Part shown: piece by piece, positions 23,425-31,642 of the stretch
Layout: each line of letters starts with the position of its first letter
Numbering within the stretch: the stretch's first letter is position 1
Origin: Anaerolineae bacterium
GTDB taxonomy: Bacteria; Chloroflexota; Anaerolineae; Anaerolineales; Villigracilaceae
Reading direction: 5' to 3'
Assembly: GCA_017303655.1 (NCBI GenBank)
Contig: JAFLCE010000035.1
Coordinates: forward strand, 1 to 37,756
Length of the DNA: 37,756 nt
Notes under the pieces: model-generated
The model's input: the letters and a program-made list of their open reading frames with translations, nothing else
Told to the model about the DNA's origin: nothing
Databases searched by the model: none
Made by a program: the position numbers and the translations under genes

Positions 23425-23454
23425 AAATGGACGCCGATAAACCGGCGTCCATTT
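23425..23454 (-). terminator. Intrinsic terminator of the secD-secF operon
   Basis: AAATGGACGCCG (23425-23436) pairs perfectly with CGGCGTCCATTT (23443-23454) around a 6-base loop. On the - strand the stem is followed by a T run (TTTTTTA), as in a standard intrinsic terminator, just after the secF stop. Confidence 0.85.
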
Positions 23455-23459
23455 GATTC

Positions 23460-24374
23460 TTAGGCGTTCGCGCCACGTCCGAACCAGGTGGTCCACTCGC
23501 GCTTTTCCCATAACACCAAAATGGGAGCCGCCACAAAGATGGAGGAATAGGTTCCGCTCAACAAGCCGACCAGCAGGATGATGGCGAATTCACGCAGCGT
23601 CACACCGCCGAACATGGCGAGGGAAAGCAGAAGGAATTCTACGGTCATTAACTGGGTGTTGATGGAGCGTTGCAGAGTTTGCACGATCGAATGGTTGACG
23701 AGGGTTTCGTATTCGACCCGGCGCAAGATAGCTGAATTTTCACGAATGCGATCAAATACCACGATAGTATCCTGCATTGAGAAGCCGATTACGGTCAGCA
23801 GAGCGGTGAGGAAGAGCGAGTCAACTTCCCAGCTGAAAAAGTACGCGCCAATGCCGGTGATGCTGACGATGATGAGGATGTCGTGGATCATTGCCAAAAT
23901 GGCGCAGACACCATAACGGAAGGCATTCTCAACTTTGCGGAAAGACCAAATGATGAAAAGCACTACAAGGAGTGAGGATACCGCCACTGCGATTGCAGCA
24001 CGTTGAGTCACCTGCGCACCAATACTCGGACCGACACTATCAAACTTGAGGACGGTTATTTCGGAGCCGGAGGCTTCCCTCATTGCCGTCAAGACGACAT
24101 CGCGTACTTCGTTGGTGAGGAAGGAGGAGCGGATGATAAGCGAGCCGATTTCAGTCGAGGTGACCTGGGTATCTTCAACCTGCGCCTCTTCATAAATATT
24201 GAGGATGGCATCTGTATCCAGAGCTTTTCCATCTTCGAACTTAACTTCAAGGAAAGTGCCGCCTGTAAAGTCGAGGGAAAGTGGGATGCCCTTGATGCCG
24301 AGTAAGATCAACCCGGGGACGATCAGGACTAGGGAAAGTGCAAAAAAGAAATAGCGTTTGCCAAGAATATTCAT
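23460..24374 (-). CDS. secF: Protein translocase subunit SecF
   Basis: This 304-residue protein starts at ATG 24374, which has AGGA eight bases upstream; a longer reading to 24416 lacks a site. It has an N-terminal helix, the LSLDFTGGTFLEVKF motif of the periplasmic domain, and the C-terminal RND-like helices with GFSMQDTIVVFDRIREN, QTLQRSINTQLMT and LLVGLLSGTYSSIF. SecF works with SecD to pull exported proteins across the membrane using the proton gradient. It follows secD by 19 bases and ends at a terminator. Confidence 0.95.
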   Translation of the reverse strand: MNILGKRYFFFALSLVLIVPGLILLGIKGIPLSLDFTGGTFLEVKFEDGKALDTDAILNIYEEAQVEDTQVTSTEIGSLIIRSSFLTNEVRDVVLTAMREASGSEITVLKFDSVGPSIGAQVTQRAAIAVAVSSLLVVLFIIWSFRKVENAFRYGVCAILAMIHDILIIVSITGIGAYFFSWEVDSLFLTALLTVIGFSMQDTIVVFDRIRENSAILRRVEYETLVNHSIVQTLQRSINTQLMTVEFLLLSLAMFGGVTLREFAIILLVGLLSGTYSSIFVAAPILVLWEKREWTTWFGRGANA

Positions 24375-24393
24375 TTCATTATCCTTGCGCCTA

Positions 24394-25749
24394 TTATAGG
24401 CCGAACCATGCTTCAAGATTTTTGGGCTTGAAGGAAGTAATAAAGAGCGCCAGAATTGTGCGCGTAATATAAATGGCTGTGAAGAGTGAGATGATCACAC
24501 CCAGAGCGAGGGTAAGGGAGAAACCCTTCACGATCGTGGCACCAAAGGAAGAGCCGAACCAGAAGAGGATCACAGCGGTAATGATCGCAGAAAGATTCGA
24601 GTCGCGAATGGAAGACCAGGCACGTGTCCAGCCGAGGTCCAAAGCCTGGACGATGCTACGTCCGTTTCGAAGCTCTTCTTTGATGCGCTCAAAGATCAGG
24701 ATGTTCGCATCGAGAGCCGAGCCGGTACTGAGCAGGAAACCTGCAATGCCAGGCAGGGTGAGCGTGAAGTGAAACCATTTGAAAATGGCAAATGCAATCA
24801 ATGCATAAGTTAGGATGGAAAGCACTGCAGCAACGCCGGGCATACGATAGTAGACCACCATGAAGAGCGCCACAATTGCCATACCGATCAAACCAGCCAT
24901 GAGACTCTTATTGAGCGAGTCCGCGCCGAGAGTTGGACCAATGATGCGGGTTTCAACAACTTTCAAAGGTACAGGTAGAGAACCGTAGCGGAGTTGTACA
25001 GCAAAGGCATTGGCAGACTCAAAGGTAAAGTTACCAGAGATGCTGCCTTCACCGCCGGTAATGGCACCGTTGATGATCGGCGCAGAGATTACCTGCTTAT
25101 CTAAAACAATGGCAAGAAATTTTCCATTGTTCGCAGAGGTGTGTTCACCAAAGATCTTCGCGCCATCTGATTTCAAACGGAAATCAATCAGATAATTGGC
25201 GCCAAGCTGATCTTGTGACACTGTGACGGCATCCAGTTCGGCACCAGTCATGATAGTGTGATAGATCGTTTCACCTTCCGCGGCTTCCACGGGGGCACCC
25301 GTGGGACTGTAGTCAGTGACGAGGAAGCTGCCTTCTTCGGGAGCGAAATCACCGGTGTCAACAAACTCCAACAAGCCGGTTTGTTGAATGGTTGCCAGAA
25401 CCGATTCGGTGTCTTCCAAACCGGGGAATTCACCAACGATACGTCTGTCTCCAGCGATCTGGATGACGTTTTCGTTCACGCCCAAGGCATCGGTACGTTG
25501 CTGAACGATGACGCGGGCAATTTCCAGGGCGGCGGGGTCAATTTGCTGGTCGGCAGGAATATCTGCTTCGAGCAAGACTTGAAGCCCACCTTGCAGGTCA
25601 AGACCTAAGCGAGGCTCAACACTTTGAGAAAAGATGATGTCATCGGTCACCGGGTTACGAAATTCGATCTTGCTACTGAGGTCGATCCACAGAGCAAGCG
25701 CGAGAATCACCACAATGAAGATGATGCGATTGGTCAAGTTACGAATCAT
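24394..25749 (-). CDS. secD: Protein translocase subunit SecD
   Basis: This 451-residue protein starts at ATG 25749 with GGAG upstream; an 18-residue extension upstream looks untranslated. It has a first membrane helix ([14 protein letters not shown]), the periplasmic P1 region with [18 protein letters not shown], and the C-terminal six-helix domain with [30 protein letters not shown] and TTRT-like end segments. It forms the SecDF translocation complex with the product of the next gene. An ATTATA on the + strand at 25802-25807 (TATAAT on the coding strand) may be its -10. Confidence 0.95.
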   Translation of the reverse strand: MIRNLTNRIIFIVVILALALWIDLSSKIEFRNPVTDDIIFSQSVEPRLGLDLQGGLQVLLEADIPADQQIDPAALEIARVIVQQRTDALGVNENVIQIAGDRRIVGEFPGLEDTESVLATIQQTGLLEFVDTGDFAPEEGSFLVTDYSPTGAPVEAAEGETIYHTIMTGAELDAVTVSQDQLGANYLIDFRLKSDGAKIFGEHTSANNGKFLAIVLDKQVISAPIINGAITGGEGSISGNFTFESANAFAVQLRYGSLPVPLKVVETRIIGPTLGADSLNKSLMAGLIGMAIVALFMVVYYRMPGVAAVLSILTYALIAFAIFKWFHFTLTLPGIAGFLLSTGSALDANILIFERIKEELRNGRSIVQALDLGWTRAWSSIRDSNLSAIITAVILFWFGSSFGATIVKGFSLTLALGVIISLFTAIYITRTILALFITSFKPKNLEAWFGL

Positions 25750-25801
25750 GCGGGGGTATCTCCATCCACGAAAATGCCAGCCTGTGGCTGGCGCGGACGC
25801 C

Positions 25802-25807
25802 ATTATA
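25802..25807 (-). promoter_or_regulatory. Candidate -10 box for secD
   Basis: TATAAT on the - strand, 52 bases before the secD start. No convincing -35 is seen 16-18 bases upstream, so this is tentative. The rest of the 173-base gap (25750-25922) shows nothing else I can support. Confidence 0.35.
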
Positions 25808-25922
25808 CTCCGGTTGAGAGAATCTTGGGGATTTTTTTGCGGGATTCCGCTTCAGGCGTGAGAGCGGCTGGGGTGGGCTGCCCAGGCTTTCTTCCAGGCT
25901 GGAGGCGGGGCAAGGCTTGGGC

Positions 25923-26285
25923 TTAGAGTTGCTTTTTTAGGTAGGCTACGGCTTGGGCGAGGACTCCGCTTTCGTCCAGCGTATTCGTGTTGATAATGAG
26001 GTGGGCGTGTTCGTAAGCGTGGCTGAGCCGTCGAAGTTGTTCTTCGTGGTCGGCGGGCTGCCAGTTTAGTTTGCGGCGATTGGTGGAATTTTCAAAAGAG
26101 CATTCGAGGAAGATGAGAATATCGGGCTTGGTAATTACCTGCCACATGTGTTTTGCGAAGGAGTGTTCCTGCGCGATGTGACGGCAGCGATAGCCAAGAT
26201 TTTCTAACCCTGCGATCAGCGTGGATTTTCCCGCGCCACACGGACCAACGACACCGATCAAAAGGGAGGCAGGATCATTGTCCAT
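25923..26285 (-). CDS. Small P-loop NTPase, kinase-like
   Basis: This 120-residue protein starts with a Walker A loop GPCGAGKST at about residues 15-23, followed by HIAQEHSFAKHMW and ILIFLECSFE, which looks like a short Walker B strand, and an R-R pair (NRRKL) that might serve as a lid. It is shorter than ordinary nucleotide kinases. The gene overlaps the end of the channel-like gene by 11 bases and is the last of a three-gene operon. Substrate unknown. Confidence 0.7.
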   Translation of the reverse strand: MDNDPASLLIGVVGPCGAGKSTLIAGLENLGYRCRHIAQEHSFAKHMWQVITKPDILIFLECSFENSTNRRKLNWQPADHEEQLRRLSHAYEHAHLIINTNTLDESGVLAQAVAYLKKQL

Positions 26286-27333
26286 TTTCGTGAAGGATGC
26301 GGTTCAACTGGTCGGGTCCGCCGAGGATAGCGATGACATCGCCCGGCTGAATGCGAGTGTTATCGGTGGGATGCATTTCAGATTCGCCGTTGCGTCGATG
26401 TACGACGATGTTGAGGTGATAGTTATCTTCCACATAGCCGACGGTTTTTGAGGCGAATGGTGCCTCTTTGGCAATGGTCAGTCGTGCCAGGCTGAGTAGT
26501 TGACCTTCTACCGAAATGGGATTGGTTACATCCACACCTGCTGCGGCTGCAGCGAAAACAGGGGCTGCCATTTCAGTGGCGCTTAATGCAATGAAACCGA
26601 ACTGTTCCTGGAGTGCGTGAGCAAAATCATCGTCAAAAATGCGGACGACGATCTGGATCTTTGGGTTGAGTGTACGAGCCTTGAGGGCGATCTGTAAATT
26701 CATGGCGTCATTCTGACTAGCCATGATGATGGCACGCGCTTTTTTGATGTTCGCGCCTTCAAGAATGGATGGGCGGGTGGCATCGTCGTGAATGACGGGA
26801 ACACCCATATTCTTTACGGCGATGACGGTATCGGCTTCCGCGTTGAATTCGATCACTGCCAGCGGTTCGCCCATTTCGTGTAATTTGAGCGCCACGCGGT
26901 ATCCGAGGTGCCCCAGCCCGACGAGGATGATGTGATTGTTAAGTGTGGAAGCGACTGCCATTTCCCATTCCTTGTTTCTTGATTTTCGGTTGAAGAATAG
27001 ACTTCCAAAATCTGCCAGCCCTTGTGCCAGGAAGATCAACCCAATGACGGGCATGACAAAATGAAATAATTGCAGTGAGATATGTGTAGGAAAGTCGCGG
27101 TTGGGCGGTTGGAGGAAGGTGACGGTCAGAACGATATAAATGGCTTCTACCAAACTACCGACCGGCTCTTGCACCTGGTTTGATATATATTCAAATAGAA
27201 TTCCGCCACCAAGGATGGCAAAAGCAAACCAGAAAAGTGGGGCTCGAAATTCGCGTAATAAGATACCCGTATCGCGAACGGACGCTTGAATATGACGCCA
27301 GCGATGTTTATCGATACCGAAATTTTTATGCAT
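26275..27333 (-). CDS. Channel-like membrane protein with RCK (TrkA) domains
   Basis: This 352-residue protein has a two-helix membrane part (residues about 32-52 and 88-110) with a pore-loop-like segment between them (60-82), then a TrkA-N/RCK domain with the Rossmann loop GLGHLG (139-144) and acidic residue in AVIEFN, and a TrkA-C domain (about 265-348). That is the plan of bacterial K+ channels such as MthK. However, where the filter TVGYG is expected the sequence reads TVTFLQPPNRDFP, so the usual K+ filter is missing. It may be an altered channel, or a ligand sensor that kept only the scaffold. It overlaps the phosphatase gene by 8 bases. Confidence 0.82.
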   Translation of the reverse strand: MHKNFGIDKHRWRHIQASVRDTGILLREFRAPLFWFAFAILGGGILFEYISNQVQEPVGSLVEAIYIVLTVTFLQPPNRDFPTHISLQLFHFVMPVIGLIFLAQGLADFGSLFFNRKSRNKEWEMAVASTLNNHIILVGLGHLGYRVALKLHEMGEPLAVIEFNAEADTVIAVKNMGVPVIHDDATRPSILEGANIKKARAIIMASQNDAMNLQIALKARTLNPKIQIVVRIFDDDFAHALQEQFGFIALSATEMAAPVFAAAAAGVDVTNPISVEGQLLSLARLTIAKEAPFASKTVGYVEDNYHLNIVVHRRNGESEMHPTDNTRIQPGDVIAILGGPDQLNRILHENGQ

Positions 27334-28033
27334 GGATGGGTAGCCGAACTGTCATGCGCCGCACTTCATCCCCATTGCGCGGAGAAACGCGTAACACCAG
27401 CACACTGACATCATCCGCTGGGCGGTTATCGTCGAGGCGCACGGCTTCAGTCAGCAGGGTATCTGCCAGTTCTTGCGGAGTCGGGTCTTGATCTTCCAGC
27501 ACCGAGCGGATTGTCTGGCGGATGTCCATAGGCGTCCCGCGTCGTTCACCAGCATGGCTGATGCCATCCGAGAAGATGACTACCGTCAATCCGGCTTCGA
27601 TATTCAACTCGGTGATAATCGGGCGCACGTTGCGAGACGTGCCCAGCGAGATGCTTTCCTCGATGTGGGCGTCGATTTCTTCGTCCCTACAAATGAAAAC
27701 AGGGGCTGGGTTGTTACGGGTCAAAACGATGGTTTTGCTATGTAAATCTACCGAAGCAATGTTGAGGGTACAGGTTACCTTCCCTGCTTTGTCGGTAAAG
27801 AGCGCATCCGAGGCAGCGCGGGCGGCAGCCCCATCCCGTACACCTTCGGCGATCAGGCTGATGACCTTGCGCACTACCATCATTGAGACGGCTTTCGCGC
27901 CCCGTCCGCTGGTTTGTCCGTCTGCCAATACCACTGAAAGCCCGCCTGTGGGGCGTTCGATCACTTCGAGGGTATCCCCGCTTTCGGAAACCGCATACTT
28001 ATTGATTTTGGCAACTGCGATTTGGATTTCCAT
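27326..28033 (-). CDS. SpoIIE-type serine phosphatase
   Basis: This 235-residue PP2C-like protein carries the SpoIIE/RsbU phosphatase core and no N-terminal sensor. Metal-binding aspartates lie in VVLADGQTSG, VIFSDGISHAGE and RPADDVSVLVL. I chose ATG 28033 (MEIQIAVAK) as start. Such proteins dephosphorylate anti-anti-sigma factors or similar partners. It is the first gene of an operon with the channel-like RCK protein and the P-loop protein; the overlap of reading frames suggests joint function. It diverges from rpmF. Confidence 0.83.
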   Translation of the reverse strand: MEIQIAVAKINKYAVSESGDTLEVIERPTGGLSVVLADGQTSGRGAKAVSMMVVRKVISLIAEGVRDGAAARAASDALFTDKAGKVTCTLNIASVDLHSKTIVLTRNNPAPVFICRDEEIDAHIEESISLGTSRNVRPIITELNIEAGLTVVIFSDGISHAGERRGTPMDIRQTIRSVLEDQDPTPQELADTLLTEAVRLDDNRPADDVSVLVLRVSPRNGDEVRRMTVRLPIHA

Positions 28034-28059
28034 GCCTAGGATTTTACATCCATTTCGCC

Positions 28060-28088
28060 TTGACGTCACTGCCTCCCGCATATATAAT
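28060..28088 (+). promoter_or_regulatory. Sigma-70 promoter of rpmF
   Basis: TTGACG (28060-28065) and TATAAT (28083-28088) with a 17-base spacer form a near-consensus housekeeping promoter, 72 bases before the rpmF ATG. This suits a ribosomal protein gene, and it is the clearest promoter in the window. Confidence 0.88.
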
Positions 28089-28115
28089 CAGCGGGCTTCA
28101 TAATAAAACCAACCC

Positions 28116-28135
28116 AGACGGGCGCGCGCCCGTCT
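28116..28135 (+). promoter_or_regulatory. Perfect GC palindrome in the rpmF leader
   Basis: AGACGGGCGCGCGCCCGTCT is an exact 10+10 palindrome within the untranslated leader between promoter and ribosome site. No T run follows, so it is not an intrinsic terminator. It may be an mRNA-stabilising stem or an attachment point for feedback control. Confidence 0.6.
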
Positions 28136-28160
28136 GATGTATGTATAAAGGAGAACGTTC

Positions 28161-28361
28161 ATGACCCCACATCCTAAGCGCAAACATTCCAAAGGTCGCC
28201 GTGATCGCCGCCGTTCACAAGACGCGCTGACCACTGCCAACCTTGTCACCTGCTCCAACTGCGGTAACAAGCGCCTTCCCCATGTTGTTTGCTCGAACTG
28301 CGGATACTTCAAAGGACGCGAAGTGTACCAGGTCAAAAAAGAAAAGAAATCGGCTGAATAA
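28161..28361 (+). CDS. rpmF: Large-subunit ribosomal protein L32
   Basis: This 66-residue basic protein begins MTPHPKRKHSKGRRDRRRSQ, typical of bL32, and has four zinc-ligand cysteines (Cys31, Cys34, Cys44, Cys47 in CSNC and CSNC), so it is the zinc-binding form. AAAGGAGA precedes the ATG. It is followed by a terminator and then by fabD; linkage of rpmF with fatty-acid genes is common in bacteria. Confidence 0.95.
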   Translation: MTPHPKRKHSKGRRDRRRSQDALTTANLVTCSNCGNKRLPHVVCSNCGYFKGREVYQVKKEKKSAE

Positions 28362-28364
28362 GCG

Positions 28365-28393
28365 AAACGGGTCGTGACAATCACGACCCGTTT
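28365..28393 (+). terminator. Hairpin terminator after rpmF
   Basis: AAACGGGTCGTGA (28365-28377) pairs with TCACGACCCGTTT (28381-28393) around a 3-base loop, followed by GTGTTTA. It lies in the 58-base gap before fabD and may allow partial read-through because the T run is weak. Confidence 0.75.
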
Positions 28394-28419
28394 GTGTTTA
28401 ACACCGCAAAGGAGTATTC

Positions 28420-29361
28420 ATGAAACTGGACCCCAAAACCACCGCGTTCGTATTTCCTGGGCAGGGCTCGCAAGCTGTTGGCATGGGCAAAGCTTTGGCT
28501 GAGGAATATGCTGAAACAAAACAATTATTCGAGCAGGCAGATTCCATTCTCGGTTTCCCACTTTCCACCTTTATGTGGGATGGACCCGAAGCCGACTTAA
28601 ACGACACGCTCAACACCCAACCCGCTCTCTTCCTTCATTCTTTTGCTTCCTTTGAGGCATTTACCCGCCTCTTCCCTGGATTTGAGCCTGCTTCTGCTGC
28701 CGGGCATTCGCTTGGCGAGATATCGGCTCTAGCGGCGGCTGGAGCCTTCTCCTTTGCCGACGGCTTGCGCCTCGTCCGCAAACGCGGTGAGTTGATGAAA
28801 CGTGCGGGTGAACTTGCGCCCGGTAGCATGGCTGCCATCCTCGGCGTGGATATTCCGACACTGGATAAAGTCTGTGCTGAAGCCAGCACCACGAATGAGA
28901 TCGTGCAAGTGGCAAACGACAATTGCCCCGGGCAGGTGGTTATCTCAGGTGCGAAAGCGGCAGTGGAGCATGCCATGGCGGGAGCAAAAGCCGCCGGTGC
29001 CAAACGCGCCATGCCTCTGGCAGTTTCGATCGCGGCACACTCGCCGTTGATGGCATCTATTCAAGAGGAATGGAATCAAGCTGTAGACGCAGTGACTATG
29101 AACGCGCCGAAAATTCCAGTTATTGGCAACGTCCACGCAACTGTCTTGAAGACCGCCGAAGAGGCGCGTGCCGACATCAAAGCCCAAATGCAATCGCGCG
29201 TGCGCTGGACTGACAGTGTGCGAGCCATGAGTGCTGCGGGCATCACTTCTTTTGTAGAAGTTGGCACAGGTTCTGTGCTGGGCGGTTTGGTAAAACGCAT
29301 CGCCAGTGAAGCAGTGTGCTATCCACTTGGTAATCCGCAGGACTTCAAAGCCTTAGAATAA
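28420..29361 (+). CDS. fabD: Malonyl-CoA:ACP transacylase FabD
   Basis: This 313-residue enzyme moves malonyl from CoA to acyl carrier protein at the start of fatty-acid synthesis. Landmarks are FVFPGQGSQ, the active-site serine at residue 97 in GHSLGE, the substrate arginine in RKRGELM, the catalytic histidine in AAHSPLM and PVIGNV. AAAGGAG precedes the ATG. All core residues and length are normal. It lies downstream of rpmF and is the only fatty-acid gene in the window. Confidence 0.95.
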   Translation: MKLDPKTTAFVFPGQGSQAVGMGKALAEEYAETKQLFEQADSILGFPLSTFMWDGPEADLNDTLNTQPALFLHSFASFEAFTRLFPGFEPASAAGHSLGEISALAAAGAFSFADGLRLVRKRGELMKRAGELAPGSMAAILGVDIPTLDKVCAEASTTNEIVQVANDNCPGQVVISGAKAAVEHAMAGAKAAGAKRAMPLAVSIAAHSPLMASIQEEWNQAVDAVTMNAPKIPVIGNVHATVLKTAEEARADIKAQMQSRVRWTDSVRAMSAAGITSFVEVGTGSVLGGLVKRIASEAVCYPLGNPQDFKALE

Positions 29362-29390
29362 ATTTTTCTTCTGAGCAGATGCTACTTAAG

Positions 29391-29428
29391 GTGACAGCCT
29401 CTTTCCGGTACAATAAAGAGGCTGTCAC
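29391..29428 (+). terminator. Terminator after fabD
   Basis: GTGACAGCCTCTTT (29391-29404) and AAAGAGGCTGTCAC (29415-29428) form a perfect 14-bp stem with a 10-base loop, followed by TTTTGA. It ends the rpmF-fabD unit before the phospholipase-like gene. Confidence 0.85.
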
Positions 29429-29456
29429 TTTTGATTCCAGAATGTGAACCATACTT

Positions 29457-30689
29457 ATGAATAAGAAACTTGCAACCCTTCTGCTGTTTGTCTTTCTCGT
29501 CTCCTGTGCGCCGCTGGAGATCGAAACGCCATTTCCGCCCATGACGCAGATCCCGTTTTATGCTAGTGATACGCCTGCGCCTTTCATCATTCCTGTTACA
29601 GAGACACCGCAGATCATTGTTCCAGTGACCGAAACTCCGCTGGGTGAGCAACCAATTCCCATGATAGACACTCTTGTGCCTGCTCCAGTTGCTCGCTGGT
29701 GGGATGTCTATTTCACAGACCCGCTCGTCATCAACGACCCGAACAACCCAGCTGGGTCGATTGAAGAAAAGCTGATCGCACTTATTGACGCAGCACAGGT
29801 CAGCATTCATATCGCTTCTTTCGAATTCAATCTGCCGCGAGTAGCCGACGCATTGATTGCCGCCAAAGCCCGCGGTGTGGACGTGCGTTGGGTCACCGAT
29901 GATGAAAATGGATTGAATATAGATTCGAATCAAAATCGGGGGCAGTTCACCCGTCTGATGGTGGGCGGAGTCGAGGTTAAGGATGATGCGGGGCGATCCG
30001 CCTTGATGCATAATAAATTCTGGGTCTTCGACCGTCAGGTTACATGGACAGGTTCCACCAATATCACCATCAATGGCATTTACAAGCAAAATAATAATGT
30101 TATCGTTATCCGCTCGCCAGAAATTTCAGAGATTTACGAACGCGAGTGGGAGGAATTGTGGACTGCCCAACTGGGTCCGCGGGCGCCCTCATACCGCAAC
30201 AATCAATGGGCGATTTTAGAAGGCACTCCAATTCAGGTTTTATTCTCGCCAGAAGACAAAGTAGTAGATAATTTACTTGCCATATTAAATGACGCTCAAG
30301 TGAGTATTCGTTTTCTTGCTTTTAGTTTTACCGATTACCCCATGGCACAAGCCATGATCGCACGTGCCCAAGCAGGTGTGGATGTGCAGGGCGTTTTCGA
30401 AACCTTTGGCAGTAACAGCCCACGCTCAGAACTAAAGGTGCTTTGGTGCGCGGGTTTGCCAGTGCGGCAAGACGGCAACTCCAGCTTTCTGCATGATAAA
30501 GTCATCATCATTGATAACAGCATCGTGGTGACTGGCTCTTTGAATTTTTCATCCAGCGCAGATGAAGAGAATGAAGAGAATGTCGTCATTATTGATAATG
30601 CCGACATTGCCTCGCTCTATTTACAGGAATTTCAAAAGAATTGGGACCGTGCCATGAGCGTGCCAGTCAATGCCTTTACCTGCGAGTAA
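29457..30689 (+). CDS. Phospholipase D-like lipoprotein with two HKD motifs
   Basis: This is a 410-residue exported protein. The N-terminus (MNKKLATLLLFVFLVSC) is a lipoprotein signal with the modified cysteine at residue 17, followed by a Pro/Thr-rich linker. Two phospholipase D motifs follow: LMHNKFWVFD with GSTN near residues 184-203, and FLHDKVIIID with GSLN near 345-362. Both have the H-x-K...D pattern, so the active site at the interface of the two halves looks complete. PLD-type enzymes hydrolyse or transfer phosphodiesters (phospholipid, cardiolipin synthesis, DNA). Being outside the membrane, lipid or extracellular DNA are the likely targets. It has a terminator on each side. Confidence 0.88.
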   Translation: MNKKLATLLLFVFLVSCAPLEIETPFPPMTQIPFYASDTPAPFIIPVTETPQIIVPVTETPLGEQPIPMIDTLVPAPVARWWDVYFTDPLVINDPNNPAGSIEEKLIALIDAAQVSIHIASFEFNLPRVADALIAAKARGVDVRWVTDDENGLNIDSNQNRGQFTRLMVGGVEVKDDAGRSALMHNKFWVFDRQVTWTGSTNITINGIYKQNNNVIVIRSPEISEIYEREWEELWTAQLGPRAPSYRNNQWAILEGTPIQVLFSPEDKVVDNLLAILNDAQVSIRFLAFSFTDYPMAQAMIARAQAGVDVQGVFETFGSNSPRSELKVLWCAGLPVRQDGNSSFLHDKVIIIDNSIVVTGSLNFSSSADEENEENVVIIDNADIASLYLQEFQKNWDRAMSVPVNAFTCE

Positions 30690-30707
30690 AAAGATACTCA
30701 AAAAAAT

Positions 30708-30731
30708 AGCCCTGCAATTTCTCGCAGGGCT
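30708..30731 (+). terminator. Bidirectional terminator between PLD-like and SET genes
   Basis: AGCCCTGC (30708-30715) pairs with GCAGGGCT (30724-30731), with six A residues before and five T residues after the stem. It serves the + strand lipoprotein gene and the convergent SET-domain gene that ends at 30741. Confidence 0.85.
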
Positions 30732-30740
30732 GTTTTTGTT

Positions 30741-31331
30741 TTACTTGTAGAGCGTTGCTGCTACCGGCTTGGCAATCGAGCCGGTTTTTGTACTGCGCAT
30801 TGCCCGCTCGAAGGCGCGGCGTTCCGCTTTTTGTGCGTCGATCTTGCGCTGAACGTGCGGAGCAAAAAAACCCGCATAGCGTTTTTGAAGCTCGGGGCGC
30901 ATCCAGTCATTGCCACCGACCTTGCCGCGGCAGGTAGTCGCACCGCATAAACATTCGAATTCGTCATACGCCATCGTATCGCTCATGGCGTAATCGAAAC
31001 AAACTTCCTCGCCGATTTGGATGTCTCGCATTGCAACGAGTCCAATCTGGCCCGAAAGACCCGCATTCGGATTGCACGAGTGATTGACATAATCTCCCTC
31101 ACCAATGGGGCGCGGCACCAGGAAGTGACGATCTTCAACCTGAATACATAACATGCGCTCACGTTCGGGTAGGTGGATAAAGGTCTCCCATTCATATACA
31201 ACGCCGCCGAAAACAGCAATGAGATCGCCCTTATTAATGGGTTCAATGGCGAAAATGCTGTTCCCGCTTTTGTCGGCTTTCAGGCGACCTTCCAACTTAG
31301 AAGACAGATAGGAACTTGGTTGCTTGGACAT
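30741..31331 (-). CDS. SET-domain protein lysine methyltransferase
   Basis: This 196-residue protein has a SET domain. Diagnostic segments are GDYVNHSCNPNAG (residues 79-91, the SAM-binding NHSCxPN), GEEVCFDYA with the catalytic tyrosine near 114, and a post-SET-like cysteine motif CLCG...C (127-134). A basic, alpha-helical tail follows (QRKIDAQKAERRAFERAM). Bacterial SET proteins methylate lysine side chains, but their targets are mostly unknown. It stands alone between a terminator and a 311-base gap. The - strand has AAAGG ahead of the ATG. Confidence 0.85.
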   Translation of the reverse strand: MSKQPSSYLSSKLEGRLKADKSGNSIFAIEPINKGDLIAVFGGVVYEWETFIHLPERERMLCIQVEDRHFLVPRPIGEGDYVNHSCNPNAGLSGQIGLVAMRDIQIGEEVCFDYAMSDTMAYDEFECLCGATTCRGKVGGNDWMRPELQKRYAGFFAPHVQRKIDAQKAERRAFERAMRSTKTGSIAKPVAATLYK

Positions 31332-31642
31332 TCATATAATTACCTTTCGTTTTGTGGATTAAAGATGAACAGCGCCTCCCGCGGTGGACGAGCCGCGAAA
31401 AACGCCATCGATGAATGAATGATACATTAAATATTTTGCATGTAAAGGTTTTAACCCGCGCAAATTATGTTGATTTGATTAATGATTCGTTATTGTGAAA
31501 ACCTCTGCAATCCATAAACGATACTGTAAGAACTTGTTAGGTGCAGAAATGTTACAGTGGATTCAAACCCCGATTCACGCCTCATTCCCCGCTCAAAATT
31601 AATTCTAACAATTTTGCTCTTCTTTCCCCGAAAAAGATCCAC
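31332..31642. other. 311-base gap without a gene
   Basis: This stretch between the SET gene and the lipoprotein gene is AT-rich in its right part. I see a candidate - strand promoter at 31419-31446 and no convincing small gene, RNA or strong hairpin. The right portion lies beyond the end of the - strand operon. Confidence 0.5.
31419..31446 (-). promoter_or_regulatory. Candidate promoter of the SET-domain gene
   Basis: On the - strand TTTACA (31441-31446) and TATCAT (31419-31424) are 16 bases apart, which fits a sigma-70 type -35 and -10. It lies 88 bases before the SET gene start. Confidence 0.45.

Noticed and set aside
28116-28135. Intrinsic terminator in the rpmF leader
   Set aside because: The stem is perfect but no T run follows, and it lies just upstream of the rpmF ribosome site.
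31332-31642. Small gene or RNA in the largest gap
   Set aside because: Short open frames here have no ribosome site or recognisable product, and no tRNA-like fold was seen.
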